Origin: Sparassis latifolia
Taxonomy: Eukaryota; Basidiomycota; Agaricomycetes; Polyporales; Sparassidaceae
Reading direction: 5' to 3'
NCBI GenBank assembly: GCA_018466975.1
Contig: CM031557.1
Location: 1,054,001 to 1,118,000, forward strand
DNA: 64,000 bases
Shown here: positions 11,600 to 22,497 of the stretch, piece after piece
Numbering within the stretch: position 1 is the stretch's first letter
How the letters are laid out: each line of letters starts with the position of its first letter
Position numbers and translations under genes: made by a program
The notes under the pieces: model-generated
What the model was told of the DNA's origin: nothing
Databases searched by the model: none
The model's input: the letters and a program-made list of their open reading frames with translations, nothing else

Positions 11600-12689
11600 T
11601 GAACCCTATCTACGCGTAAGTTGACCTACTATGGTTTGCTCGTTCCGTCCTGACTGAACCACGACAGCTAGACCGAAGCACAGAGAGTAGTGATTATACC
11701 GACAAGCCGCAACACAAGTTCTGTAATAAAGAATAGCTAGTGAAGAAACACCGCAGCCAGCACGTTAGCGAGCGAGCGGACGGAGAACACACTACATGAT
11801 CGTGGACTCCTCCAATTTTGTAGCTCTTGAAAATCAAACATCTGCAACCCATTTATTCTCGAGAGGCACGTCAGGGCGAGAAGGCGACACCATGGGCCAT
11901 AGCAAGGGGCCTGAATCACTGGGGAACACGCTGGGGCAAGGGCGCTCGCGTCGTCAAGGGTGAGATGGCAGCACCGTCGGCGTTGGGAATTAAAACCACG
12001 ATTGGGTGTGAGGGCTGGTATGGTACATAGCAGTGTGTATAAACGGACGATGCCGCAGGAGGTGCGTTCTGTCCTGGACAAGCGGCCGTTATTGGTACGC
12101 GGCTACCCTCTGTTAAGCAATCAATAGCCGGTGCATGGTACGACCGTTCAGCCTCGCCGGCGGCCATGAAGGGCTCCTTGTGCGCCTGATTGGTTTCGGG
12201 GCTCGCTAGTCGCGTGCGGTAGACTGTCAAGGCGGTGGACTTCAAGCATGGCGCGTTAGCCGGCCGCCATCGACAGTATAATCATGACATACCAGGACTT
12301 ACTCTTGTCATCCTTACGGTGAGCCCTCCCACACATAATAACCTGGGGGAACAGAGGAGATATTGCCCAACGAACGCTGCCCGAAAGCACAATAATTCGG
12401 CTCTCGGAGCGTGGCTCGAACAGCCGGATTTGCGCTGATAGGACTGATTTCTACCTGCGCTAGAACGGCATCTCAGTGTAGAAAAGTGAGTTCATGTTCC
12501 ATAGTTGCGACGAGGCCTCGAGCAAATCCGAAGGTTGAGCTATTCCCGACAACACCAATGGAAGAAAGATAGTTCAAACGCACGCAGGTAACATGGTGGG
12601 CTGTCCTGGCAGCAGGAAGACAGCAAATCAAGCAGTGTAAGGATAGACAACGGCTTTGAGACCAATGCAGCCTTACCCCTACTTGATCC
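11600..12689. other. intergenic, no gene supported
   Basis: Open frames on both strands (for example 11916-12245 minus) lack family resemblance. A segment near 12405-12465 has tRNA-like box words but does not fold as a tRNA. Confidence 0.4.
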
Positions 12690-14555
12690 TCATTCGGTTT
12701 CCTCGCAGCCTTCATCGTCCTCGTCGTTCAAGCCATCGCCCCCCTCTTCCAACGCCGCTTCCGCCTCCGCCTGAGCTTGCGCTGCCGAAGCAGCCTGAGC
12801 TATTGCTTGCTCCAGCATCTTCGTCTGTTCGTGTGAAAGCCATGAGAGAGAAAGCGAGGACGGAAGAGTCGTCGATGACGATGCTATTCGCATAAAGCGG
12901 TCAGAAGTGGATGCGCGAGCGAATGGCGGAGACGCACCGGACGTAGAAACCGGGGCCTGCGCCGTCGCTGACGGACGTGCACCGGCCATGACGCTTGCAA
13001 GTGTGGCGGGAGGAACGTTCGCGGTGAAACCTGAAGGACCAGGAGGAACCACAGCAGGTCCCTGTCCTCTCCCGACGTACGAGCGTAGCAACCCTAGCAG
13101 CTGCAGCACCAGATCTTGCGCCTCCTCCATAACCCTGGGATCCACTTCGCCCTCCTCGAAGGAGCCTTCCTCGGATATTGCAGTTCTAAAATCCTGCGCG
13201 TCCGCGATCCCGTTCCACAGCTTTGCTCTGCGGCTCGCTTCCTCTTCCCCTTCCGGCTTCTCTACCTCAACCTCTTCGATCTCTGCATACGCACACACGC
13301 CGTCCCCCTCACTCTTCCCGACTCCTCTTCCCCGACTGTCCTTGTGCCGCTTGATCGCGTCTCGGCGCGAAAACACCTTCCCGCACCCGTTGCACAGCCA
13401 TGCTTTCTTTTCGTGAAGACGTGCGTGCCGTTTCAGGTCGTGATTCCGGACAAATGACGCAGGACAATGCTTGCATCGAAATGGCCGCTCGATGAGCGTG
13501 TGTAGGCGCTGATGCGCGCGGAGCGAGTACAATCGGTGGAACGTCTTCGTGCATGCAGAGGCCGTGCATGGGTACACAGCAGTGCCAAGGTCAGGGGGTG
13601 CTCCGAATCCGGGAGAGTACATAGCAGGATGAGTGGGTGCGGGCCCTGTTCCGATGGGGACACCTGTGAGCACGCCGAGCATCTGGATGAGAGATCCGAG
13701 CTCTTGCAGAGCAGGAGATCTCCCCCCATGGCCGCGAGGAGATGACGTGACGGCGAACAGGAACACTTGGTGTAATGGGACTTGTATGGAGGCCACGAGC
13801 CCAGGGTCGGGGAACTGAAGTCCTGAAGATGATGTTGTGGAAGAAAGTGAGCGAGAAATAGCCTGTACAGCTTCTGCGATCCGATACTTTAGATCGGGCT
13901 GGTCTATCGCAATACGCTTGTGCGCCCGACTGTCTCCAGTCTCCGCCGTATCCAATTCTTCCCGTTGCCGCTTACCCTTACTGAGCTGTAATGCAGATGC
14001 GTCCGAGTTGCGGAGAGATGCAAAGAGTACATCCGACTTGGCGAGCGAGACGACGACGGCACTGAGTGGTTTCGCCAGTTTCTTGGAGAGGGTGCCGGAC
14101 GCGACGCAGTAGTCGAACATGTCCAAGACACTAGTGTCGCCTGCAGCAGAAACGGCGGAAGCAGAGAGAGAGGCGTGCACGAGCGGGTCCTTCGCCCCGA
14201 ATGCTAGGATCGTCTTCATCGTCACTATAGCGGCCTCCTTCTTTTTTGTCATCGAATGAGGTGAAGATTTCGCCGAATGAAGCGCAGGCAGTGTGGGCCG
14301 GAGGACAGCTGGAGTGGTGGAATGAGCAGCATTGGCAGCTGCAGCTTCAAGCTGAGCTTTTGCGATATCTGCGCGAAGCTGTTCCTGGAGACGGCGAGCC
14401 ATCTCCTCCTCTGCCTCGGCGTCGAAGTCATCGCCATCGTCGTACTCCTCGTCACCTTCTCCGTATTCCTCGTCGTAATCTTCTTCGTCGTAAGCCCCCT
14501 CTTCTATTTCTCCTTCCACATGCGAAGGAGTAGCTGCACTTGTCAGAGAGACCAT
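12690..14555 (-). CDS. C2H2 zinc-finger transcription factor with acidic ends
   Basis: Predicted 621-residue nuclear DNA-binding protein in a single exon. The Met at 14555 was preferred over the upstream in-frame Met at 14714 because the 53 extra residues are not protein-like; residues after it are strongly acidic (EEGAYDEEDYDEEYGEGDEE). A middle region is Ala/Ser-rich with a basic stretch (KGKRQREELD). Three tandem fingers follow at roughly residues 350-430: CTASACTKTFHRLYSLRAHQ, CKHCPASFVRNHDLKRHARL and CNGCGKVFSRRDAIKRHKDS. The third finger ends in the fungal variant HKDSRGRG instead of a normal second His. Then come an acidic segment (EIEEVEVEKPEGEEEA), a Pro/Ala-rich part and an Ala/Gln/Glu-rich tail. 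No specific orthologue is recognised; activation or repression role is not inferable. Confidence 0.8.
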   Translation of the reverse strand: MVSLTSAATPSHVEGEIEEGAYDEEDYDEEYGEGDEEYDDGDDFDAEAEEEMARRLQEQLRADIAKAQLEAAAANAAHSTTPAVLRPTLPALHSAKSSPHSMTKKKEAAIVTMKTILAFGAKDPLVHASLSASAVSAAGDTSVLDMFDYCVASGTLSKKLAKPLSAVVVSLAKSDVLFASLRNSDASALQLSKGKRQREELDTAETGDSRAHKRIAIDQPDLKYRIAEAVQAISRSLSSTTSSSGLQFPDPGLVASIQVPLHQVFLFAVTSSPRGHGGRSPALQELGSLIQMLGVLTGVPIGTGPAPTHPAMYSPGFGAPPDLGTAVYPCTASACTKTFHRLYSLRAHQRLHTLIERPFRCKHCPASFVRNHDLKRHARLHEKKAWLCNGCGKVFSRRDAIKRHKDSRGRGVGKSEGDGVCAYAEIEEVEVEKPEGEEEASRRAKLWNGIADAQDFRTAISEEGSFEEGEVDPRVMEEAQDLVLQLLGLLRSYVGRGQGPAVVPPGPSGFTANVPPATLASVMAGARPSATAQAPVSTSGASPPFARASTSDRFMRIASSSTTLPSSLSLSWLSHEQTKMLEQAIAQAASAAQAQAEAEAALEEGGDGLNDEDDEGCEETE

Positions 14556-14784
14556 GCAAACAAATACCGTATGAGGATCGTCAGTCACAATCAAGAAAGT
14601 GGTGAAAACAGGCGTGACGTCCGCGTTGTAGCCAACGATAACAAGGCTCGTGACATGGTCACACGCGATCCGAGTCACTCGACCATTTTTCCGTCTGCAC
14701 GCCCTCGGGCACAAGTATATACAACTCTGTAAGACTGTGACGCTAACCGACTGGGTGAAAGGTACCTCGTACGCAGCCCCTGAC

Positions 14785-16904
14785 TCAACGAATCCTCAAT
14801 AACCCTCTCGCGAAAGTCGTAGGAAGCATTCTCTCCAGGGCATCTCGACAAGCCAGGAAAAGGGACGGACCATCGGCAGGTCGACTCGAGCTGTGGAATG
14901 CGTGTGCCATCTGCATGGAATACCAAGAGAACTCGAATGTCACGGTCTCCAGATTCTCGAATATGTTCAACGCCTGGTCCATCACGACGGTATCTAGTCT
15001 CTTCAGCACAGCAAGGAAGTTCAACTCGGAAAACAGATACAACACGGTGACGCGGAAGGTGATGTCGCGCAGCGGCGTGTTGGTCGTATGGCGGAGGGCC
15101 TCCGCGACGACCGTCCATGCATAGTTGTCGCTTGACGTCAGGTTCAACCCGAGAACGAGAGACCGAACGGACGTGCAGTCAGACAGGTCAAAACCCGGGT
15201 ATGTTTCATTTTTTCGAGCTGTATCAAAGCCGATCAGTGAAGACCAAATGTCACTCTGCGATTTTCTTACCAGACACAAGTACATCGAGCTCCACAGAGA
15301 GAACGCAGTGACCGACCTCGTCCAGCAAATCTCTGAACGCTTCTATCTCGTCCCACGCGAGGCAGGTCGCTCCGACAGAACCCAGAGTTTGTGATGAGGA
15401 CGACCGGATCAGGGTGCGCCAATAGTATACCATGTCGTAGATGGATCGAAAGGTGAGGCTGTAGACTTGAGGTTTCCGCGAGCGTGATAACTCGCCATCG
15501 ACTCGGAGCTCTCTTGTGTGGTCATTCTGCGGGCCCAAGAGCCGCGAGCTGTCTTGCAAGCAGAGTCTCCGGACCTCGGTGAACAGAGAGAGGACTCCAA
15601 GCGTCTTGAATGTACACTCGCGCTCCTTGTGGGTCTGCTGCACAATGAGCTCCTCCAGCGCGAATGCTGTCTGCGGGGGGCTGGACTGGCAACCATTTGT
15701 GAAGGTGAGCTGTATCAGGCGCAACTTCCGCAAGTGCGGCAGGGACGACAGAACAGCGGCGAGCACATGCAGGTCAAGAGGAACACTGGACTCGCCGGAC
15801 ATCAGATTCTTCGACGACCATGCCATCACGTCCAGCGTGCATATGCGTGTATGCACTAGTCTGCTTTCTGACGCGGGGGGTTAATCGAGAGGTCGGAAAA
15901 TTTAGACGGAGCCTGAAATTTACTAAGGATTCGATACACCGGCAGTTCAAATCAATAAGCCTGCGGTTACAACCCGTTCCATTGCCGACGGGCGCTTACG
16001 ACCTCTGCCAGTGGGCCCGCTCAGCGCTCAGCGGCCGCTCACCCTTGGAACTTCATTAATGCACCTGCTGGCTCGTCGACTCATGCATTCATCTTTGTAC
16101 TGCGGGAAACAGACATTGCGGCAGCATAATCTGACCATGTTCTGAAGTTTGGTGAGTATAACTTGAATGCTGCTGCCGAGGAGTGGGAGGTCAGCAGATG
16201 ATATTCATCAGCTTCGACACCTCAGTTCTTCTCGTTTGACTGCCGTAACATTAATTACAATGCAACCTACACAAGATTATAAGATTCATCCACCTTGGCA
16301 TACATGCCCTGTCAATCATATGGCTTTACCCTTGCAGTAGTGCATGAGGATGAATGTACCCCACTGATTGATTCTTATTTCTATGTACAGTATCACAGTA
16401 TTCCCAATAAATATAGCTGGTCAAAATTTTTCTGAGGCAAACCAGAATGTATGGCACACACATACCACAACTAAGCATGTTTTCCATTCCGTGAGACGCA
16501 GTGCGACGCGTCTGTAGGAGGGACGCGTTTTTTCGTTTGTCATTGCACGTGATATGCCGATCGGCAGTGACCGACCTCTTAGAAAGACCCCCATTAAGGA
16601 AAGCAGACGTCAGATACGGATATCCTGAGGTACGAAGGTTGAAGCAGAGTAGCTACACTGCCTTTGGGAGACTAGTATGCACCTCCTCTAGTTCGCCCAG
16701 GAATTTCAGAAACGCTGTGAGATTCCATTGGCTTTCTTCTGCGATGGAAATGGTGTGGAAGAGATGCCGGCGAGTGGGGGAGGTCCATGCCCGGCAGACC
16801 AAGGCGCAAGAAGCAAGGCTAGCCTTGTGATCGCGTAACTCATCAAAGAATAGGTCCCGTATCTCGGAAGGGACAACAGGGATATCGTTCTGAGGTTGCG
16901 CCAT
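14785..16904 (-). pseudogene. F-box protein gene interrupted by a hAT-like element
   Basis: N-terminal part 16904-16675 encodes a typical F-box (VPSEIRDLFFDELRD, SLASCALVCRAWTSPTRRHL), which in SCF ubiquitin ligases docks Skp1. The C-terminal part 15848-15271 plus 15218-14785 (52 nt intron between) encodes a leucine-rich variable region (LPHLRKLRLIQLTF, LVLGLNLTSSDN) as in the many agaric F-box proteins. The two parts are separated by an 818 bp element flanked by GTATGCAC on both sides. Removing the element and one target copy gives 230 + 578 + 434 = 1242 nt, exactly 414 codons, with the frame continuous across the join. As it stands, translation stops inside the element (stop at about 16653). 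The gene is therefore disrupted in this genome unless the element is spliced out. Confidence 0.85.
15857..16674. mobile_element. non-autonomous hAT-like DNA transposon inside the F-box gene
   Basis: The element begins TAGTCT and ends AGACTA, and is flanked by the perfect 8 bp direct repeat GTATGCAC (15849-15856 and 16675-16682). An 8 bp duplication and TAG-type ends are the hallmarks of the hAT superfamily. It is 818 bp with no transposase-like frame, so it would need a partner in trans. The right end region (16615-16674) recurs as fragments at 5641-5700 and 36190-36250, showing a dispersed family. Confidence 0.82.
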
Positions 16905-17117
16905 ACTGCGAGTGAATGCTCCGTGGTTAAAACGTTGACGATGTGGTGGCGATGAAGGGATACTTATTCAGATAGGGGGCCCCAAACATGCCCGGCCAGA
17001 AGACGCTGGGAAAATGGCCCTTAGACGCGCAAAGTCATTGGGCGGGCGCGAGCGGGCCGTGAACCGTGCCACGACACTTTGCCCTTTCAGTTGTTAAGCG
17101 CTATCCTCGACTTCAAC

Positions 17118-18441
17118 ATGCACGCCACAGACTCGGAAAGTATAATATCTATCATCTCCCCACGTAAGCTCCACGATTCTGTCACACAGGTCGACAATCC
17201 TAGCCTCGCCTCCTGCCCATGGTCCTATTCCAGCCCTCACAGCGTCCGGGTCAGACCACAGGATGTGGAACGTTTCTTGAACTTCTTGGAAAGCGATCCT
17301 CGGCGACACGAATGCGACGCGGTGCAAGAGCTGGAAATATCAAACTTTCCCGTGATGGTCGCTTGTTGTGACTTCGATTCTGTCCTTGTAAAATTTGCCG
17401 ATGTGACCGAGGTCTCTACGTCGACTTTGTACACTGTCGTTTCCAAGCTGCCTTCGCTCAAAAAAATCTTCCTCGACGAGGTGTCACTATTAGGCGACAC
17501 TTCCCATGTCTCGGAACGTCCTCGCCCCGTGCTTGATAGCTTTCGCCTCCGATTCGAGGATCCGTCCTGCACCACCTATGGTCTTCTCCAACTCATCGGA
17601 TTCTTTTCCGAGATTCGCGAGCTGTCCTTCGAGGCACCAAAGGTGGATTTCTATGGACAATTGGGGGAAATGTTGAAGAATGTCTTGAACAAATTCTCTT
17701 CGCCTGTTTGGCCTTGGTGGAGCGTACGTGATTCTGAGTCCCCTCCCTTGGCCGTCATACGCGTATTCACACTGAAATTGGGCGAATACGCGGGTTTCTC
17801 CCTTGCTCTGCATGCTCTCCTGAAAGTGTCCAGAATCGAGGCCCTCATTATTGTTTCTCATACCAGTCACACTGCGCAACATATCAGAGATCTCGCACAG
17901 TTACTCCAGGAAGCCATACCAAGTGTCCAAGACTGGATGTTGGATTTTGATGCCACTGCTCTGGTATTCAAATCTGGTCTGGGTAAGTGTTTCCTTGTGC
18001 CACGCTCGCACTCGACTAATTATCCCTGCTCCAGTTCCGAGCGCCACTTGGGACGTCTTGAAGCTTCCCTCACGCACTAGTCTTCGTGAACTCTTCTTTA
18101 CCGTGTTGTTCTCCCAACACCACGACGTTGCTGCGCCTGTTGACATTAGCGCTTGGATTGTCTACATTGACATACTCTCACTGGCGCCCCAGACTGTTCG
18201 ACATATCGGCTTTACACTGAAGTTCACCGGCGTATTGGCGGACCAGCTGAGGAATGTGGATTGGAACAGGATGCATGGCGTGTTGCAAGCACTCAAAGGC
18301 TTGGAGACGGTGGAGTTCAAGTTCCGCAAACTCGACAACAACGTTGACATGAGTGCACCTGACGTGCACAACAGCTGTGATACCATCAGAAACGCCCTTC
18401 CGACGAACAGTTTCACTGTGACTGTCAATAATTCCAAGTAG
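17118..18441 (+). CDS. F-box-family-like leucine-rich protein, F-box degenerate or on an unseen exon
   Basis: Exon 1 17118-17982 and exon 2 18035-18441 are joined in frame by a 52 nt GT-AG intron (17983-18034). The open frame continues upstream to about 17079, where a good 3' splice site (CCCTTTCAG) ends at 17090, so an earlier exon is possible and the start is uncertain. Content: PSLASCPWSYSSP, a weak echo of the F-box end, then QDVERFLNFLES (compare LTAFLKFLGEL in the gene at 16904), a string of hydrophobic LRR-like strands (LPSLKKIFLDEVSLL, EIRELSFEAPKVDF) and a C-terminal half ending NSFTVTVNNSK. It is head-to-head with the broken F-box gene, so the two may derive from an old duplication. 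Substrate unknown. Confidence 0.6.
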
Positions 18442-18760
18442 ATATCGATGTCTTCTACGAATATTTGCATAAATAGCATGGCTTGCAATAACGCTCTGGA
18501 GGCCGTTTGACGAGTAAAAGCAACAGCCGTAGCTGACCAGTCTCTCCTGCGACGAAGCGCGAAAGTGACCGACATAAATAGTCGATATTCTGATGCATAC
18601 AGTATATAAGAACAAGGTCCCCGACTCCAGGAACTGGAGGAGGGCTTTGGCAAGGGGAAACGGCAGACGCCTCTGCGAATGAAGTTGTGCGAAAACAACA
18701 TCAGTAAATAAGTTGAGTAATAACACTTACGATTTGAGTCTTGACTCCGTCTAGGGTTCC

Positions 18761-18960
18761 GGTCGCGAACGTCGCTGTTGCACTGGACCTGTCGACACTG
18801 TTCGAGTGCAGGTCTATTTACGTAAGATCGCGCTCGCGAACGTTCCGCCCTTGCGCTCGACCTGCCCACGGTGTTCCAGCGCAGGTCTATTCACGTAGGA
18901 TGGCGCTCGCAAACATCACGTGCGCGCTCGATTTCTCGACGATGTTGGCGCTGCTGGACG
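18761..18960. repeat. tandem array, 71-73 bp unit, about 2.7 copies
   Basis: Copies start at 18761 (GGTCGCGAACGT), 18832 (GCTCGCGAACGT) and 18905 (GCTCGCAAACAT). They share TCGACCTG-like words and GCAGGTCTATT.ACGTA..AT. GC-rich, in contrast to the AT-rich Helitron that follows, and similar in flavour to the GC-rich array at 28408. Confidence 0.7.
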
Positions 18961-19285
18961 ACGTTACACCTCAGTGTCGCTCCTCGACGAGTCGCTATAC
19001 GACATCATTCTGTTTTGCATGTGAGTGTATTCTTCTTCTCGTATTATTACTAATCTACTGATTCACCACTAAACCATGTAGAATCTACGTGGACCTGCTC
19101 TCTTGAAGACATAGTTTTCGCGTTTTTTGCGACTGTTTCGGACAAGTGTAGCTGCAAAATAGGTGCGTCTATGCTTGTTGACTTGTTCAAATGGATACTT
19201 ACAGTTTAATTTGCACGATGCAGTTGCTATTTGTGATACTGTGTTCACAGTTTCGCAGTGCTGTTTTGATTGAGTTTGTGTCTAA

Positions 19286-19440
19286 GCACGTTAAACATTT
19301 CGTGTTCAAGCACGTTAAACATTTCGTGTTCAAGCACGTTAAACATTTCGTGTTCAAGCACGTTAAATATTTTGTGTTCAAGCACATTAAGTATTTGTCT
19401 TCAAGCACGCTGTTCAAGTACACTAAGGATTTGTGTTGAA
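19286..19440. repeat. tandem array, 24 bp unit, about 5 copies plus degenerate end
   Basis: Units begin GCACGTTAAACATTTCGTG and start at 19286, 19310, 19334, 19358 and 19382; the first three are identical, the later ones drift (GCACATTAAGTATT), and a degenerate part runs to 19440. It lies 50-200 bp before the first Helitron ATG. Confidence 0.85.
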
Positions 19441-19489
19441 ACACCTTTAAATCTTCGGACTGAAGTAGCGTAAGCGATTGACTTTAGCC

Positions 19490-19795
19490 ATGGCAGATTT
19501 CAATCCCTCATGGTTCTATTTGTCTGATGAACAGTATTTGTGTACACTCCAAAGGTTAAGTCTTCATACTCTGCAGTCTGCAGCTGTGTCATCTCACTGT
19601 TTAATACCTCAGAAAGACCGTAATAAGTCTGAGATTTGCAGAAGACTTCTTGTTGACTTTCAATTGAGTTGTGCATCTGTTGCTATCATGTCCAATGAAG
19701 ATGTAGCAAAGTGTCTGCATGGTGATGATCAACTTCTCAAATCTCGTATGCTCTGCTCAGTGCTCTGTATATTAAATTGTATGGTGAACCTGTAG
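19490..19795 (+). CDS. Helitron polyprotein, N-terminal fragment
   Basis: Frame starts at an ATG in good context (GCCATGG, 19490) and reads MADFNPSWFYLSDEQYL, continuing to about 19740. There the coherent protein switches to the next frame (LLKSR to ISYALLSALYIKLYGEP), so one base has been gained or lost at about 19735-19745. No domain is recognised in this part. Confidence 0.65.
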   Translation: MADFNPSWFYLSDEQYLCTLQRLSLHTLQSAAVSSHCLIPQKDRNKSEICRRLLVDFQLSCASVAIMSNEDVAKCLHGDDQLLKSRMLCSVLCILNCMVNL

Positions 19796-22497
19796 CACTA
19801 GCAATACGCTCTGCGAACTCTCCACTTTTTGAGGAACATCCATTAATTGGATATGCCATACCACCTGTAGAATTATGTATAGAATTACCCTGGTTTGTCA
19901 CTCCAGCTAGTGTTCTCATTCACCGCTTGTCATCTGTGTTAATGCGAACACTTTATAACTATGGTATTACGCTTACAAACCAATTGCCGGTAAAACGTCA
20001 TGCACGCTGTACAGTTATAGTTGAGCATATTGTTGAGTTGTCCCAGTACTTATTCAAAGTTGAATCTTCAAAGTTTTTGAATACTATCTTGTGTCATTTA
20101 CCATTCTTATCTCAGAGTGAGTTATGTAGTCCTCAGAGTGAACTGATTTTCAAGCTACTAAAGTCAAGTGTTCCATCTGAGATTTTTGATAAATTAAACA
20201 TGGAGTCTCATACAAACAGTGATGCAAAGAAAGAGCAGCGTAGAGTTGAAAAGGCGTTAGAAATTGAACAGGACAGTGCAGAGACAAAAGCATATATTGA
20301 TGCATGGCCACAACTTGTTCCTCACAATGTGATTCTTAACTGTCTGAACAATTATTACACTCATACTCAGTGGCATTCACCTTCAATTTGTGCTGTATGT
20401 GCTCGTCAGTCACATGAGATTCATATTTCTGAATATAAGATGGATGGTTTACTGCTGAATAAGCAAGTATTATCTGCATTCCAAATCACAGATCCTTTCA
20501 TTCTAGAAAACTGTGTAGTTAAACAGAATAGCTCTGAGTTTGTTTTTAAGGACTCAAGGTTAGACGGCTGTATGTTGGACAAGAAAGGGCTGACTTATGA
20601 TAATGGCATGGTCACAGCTATCAAAATTTGTTCGAGCTGCTATACAGCAATACAACATCGTACTACACCACAATATGGCTTAGTTAATAATCTGTATCGT
20701 GGTTGTCTGCCTGAGCAATACAATGATATAACCTGGGTTGAAGAAATGGTTTGTGCAATCTACCGTAGCACTGCACATGTCACAAGAATTTACCAGTCAT
20801 CTGACCCTGCACAGCCAAAGGTGTTTCATGGAAACACATGTGCACATGATTTAAATGTTGTTTCCACAGCATCAGTGCTTCCAAGAACACCTGCCGATGT
20901 TGCTGGTATGCTTACAGTTGTTTTTATTGGTCCACATAAGTTTAAGCCTGAGTACGTAGGAAACATGTATCGTGTGCAGAAGCGTAAGATTTGGAGCTTC
21001 TTACTGTGGCTTAAGAGTCATAACAAGTTGTATAAACATATGACTTTTGATCTGTCTGCACTTGATATGTATCCTGAAGATGATGTGTTACCGGGTCTTA
21101 GTTCACGAATTGTCGAAGATCACAGAATGGATACTACACTTATATTTCAAGATGAAACGGCAGGCTTTTCAGAACATCCTGCAGAATTATTTGCCAAAAG
21201 CTGCCCTTTATCAAATGAACCACAACTTATGATGGAGAAAATGGGCATGTCAGATCCAGAAGGAGATAAACTTAGTGGGAGAAGCTTTACTGCTGCGGCA
21301 ATAAGAAGTATAGTTAATCCAACTGCATCGCAACCTGATCTTGTAGTTCATCATGGTATGCTGCCTGTCTCTGAATACAACAATCCTAACTTGTTTCCAG
21401 GTATGTTTCCAACACTATATCCATTTGGCATTGGTGGGTTTGAAGATCCTAGTAGGCCAAAGCCAATAGAGTTTGATACTCAGGTCAACTACTATCTTGA
21501 TCTTGCAGACAAGGCATTTCGGTATCATCACATGTTTATGTTCATTGCACTTAATATATGGCAGCGTCGCTCTGCTCACTTACACACACACTTTGCAGTA
21601 CAAAAGCCCTACTTTCAGACTATCGCTAGAAGATTAGTCACTCTTTCACCCTCCTTGCTTATGTCAGTCTCTAACCATCTTGAGAATGAAGGTAAATATG
21701 CAGATTTGACTGACCAGCAAAAAGATGCATTAGACTTGCTAAAGCATGTGAACGCTATTGGTGGACATATTCCTGGTTCTCAAGCCTCAAAAATTCGGGT
21801 CAGAAATGAGATACGTAGCTACTTTGGTTACTTTGGCATGCCACATATTTACATGACCATAAATCCTTCGCCTGCACATAATCCAATTTTCCAAGTCATG
21901 TATGGTGACACTACTGTAGACTTGGCCAAACGATTTCCACTAGTTGTGCCTGCACATGAACGTGCTTTGCGGCTGGCCAAAGATCCAGTTGCAGCATGCG
22001 ATTTCTTCTACTTTTGTATACACACTATATTTGAAGACCTCTTGGGCTGGGATTTTTCTAAGAGACGCTCCAAAAGGCAAGGTGGAATCTTAGGAAAGTT
22101 GCGTGCATTTTATGGTACACCTGAATGTACTGAGCGTGGTACACTGCATGGTCACTTTGTATTATGGCTACTTGGAGGTCTGAATCCTTCTGATTTGCAT
22201 GCTAGGTTGCGTGACAGTCATGAGTTTGAATACCGATTTTTCAGATACTGGGAGAGCATTATATTTCATCACTTGCCTAATATTGATATGCAAGTTGATC
22301 AAACGTACGAACCTCGTATTGAACGACCACCACAACCACCTATTGTTGGTGAATCGGCACTCAATATTCTGAATGAATGGGAGTCAGTGTTTGTCACTGA
22401 AATTAAAAATGTGGAGAAGTCTTGCAGCGCCATCAACACCGTAAAGTCTGTGAAAAATACGGTAATGAAGGTAAATGCAGATTTTTATTTCCCATGA
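19777..22497 (+). CDS. Helitron polyprotein, DUF6570-like and Rep (HUH) part
   Basis: Open frame of 906 codons with no proper ATG start, because it is the continuation of the preceding fragment. Residues about 200-430 hold paired cysteines (CAVC, CSSCY) and RGCLPEQYNDITWVEEM, as in the DUF6570 region of Helitron proteins. The Helitron_like_N/Rep domain follows (NPNLFPGMFPTLYPFGIGG, FGMPHIYMTINPSPAHNP). The metal-binding HUH motif is HGH in GTLHGHFVLWL, His codons at 22147 and 22153. The frame drifts out near 22411-22416 (NVEKSCSA), where a G appears to be missing; the true protein continues in the frame of the next entry (EVLQRHQHRKVC). Confidence 0.85.
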   Translation: MYGEPVALAIRSANSPLFEEHPLIGYAIPPVELCIELPWFVTPASVLIHRLSSVLMRTLYNYGITLTNQLPVKRHARCTVIVEHIVELSQYLFKVESSKFLNTILCHLPFLSQSELCSPQSELIFKLLKSSVPSEIFDKLNMESHTNSDAKKEQRRVEKALEIEQDSAETKAYIDAWPQLVPHNVILNCLNNYYTHTQWHSPSICAVCARQSHEIHISEYKMDGLLLNKQVLSAFQITDPFILENCVVKQNSSEFVFKDSRLDGCMLDKKGLTYDNGMVTAIKICSSCYTAIQHRTTPQYGLVNNLYRGCLPEQYNDITWVEEMVCAIYRSTAHVTRIYQSSDPAQPKVFHGNTCAHDLNVVSTASVLPRTPADVAGMLTVVFIGPHKFKPEYVGNMYRVQKRKIWSFLLWLKSHNKLYKHMTFDLSALDMYPEDDVLPGLSSRIVEDHRMDTTLIFQDETAGFSEHPAELFAKSCPLSNEPQLMMEKMGMSDPEGDKLSGRSFTAAAIRSIVNPTASQPDLVVHHGMLPVSEYNNPNLFPGMFPTLYPFGIGGFEDPSRPKPIEFDTQVNYYLDLADKAFRYHHMFMFIALNIWQRRSAHLHTHFAVQKPYFQTIARRLVTLSPSLLMSVSNHLENEGKYADLTDQQKDALDLLKHVNAIGGHIPGSQASKIRVRNEIRSYFGYFGMPHIYMTINPSPAHNPIFQVMYGDTTVDLAKRFPLVVPAHERALRLAKDPVAACDFFYFCIHTIFEDLLGWDFSKRRSKRQGGILGKLRAFYGTPECTERGTLHGHFVLWLLGGLNPSDLHARLRDSHEFEYRFFRYWESIIFHHLPNIDMQVDQTYEPRIERPPQPPIVGESALNILNEWESVFVTEIKNVEKSCSAINTVKSVKNTVMKVNADFYFP

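Noticed and set aside
12405..12465. tRNA-like A-box and B-box words on the minus strand (TAGCGCAGGTAG, GTTCGAGCC)
   Set aside because: The T-stem and acceptor stem do not pair, so no cloverleaf forms.
18162..18869. 235-codon minus-strand frame opposite the second F-box-like gene
   Set aside because: It is the antisense shadow of the real exon 18035-18441.
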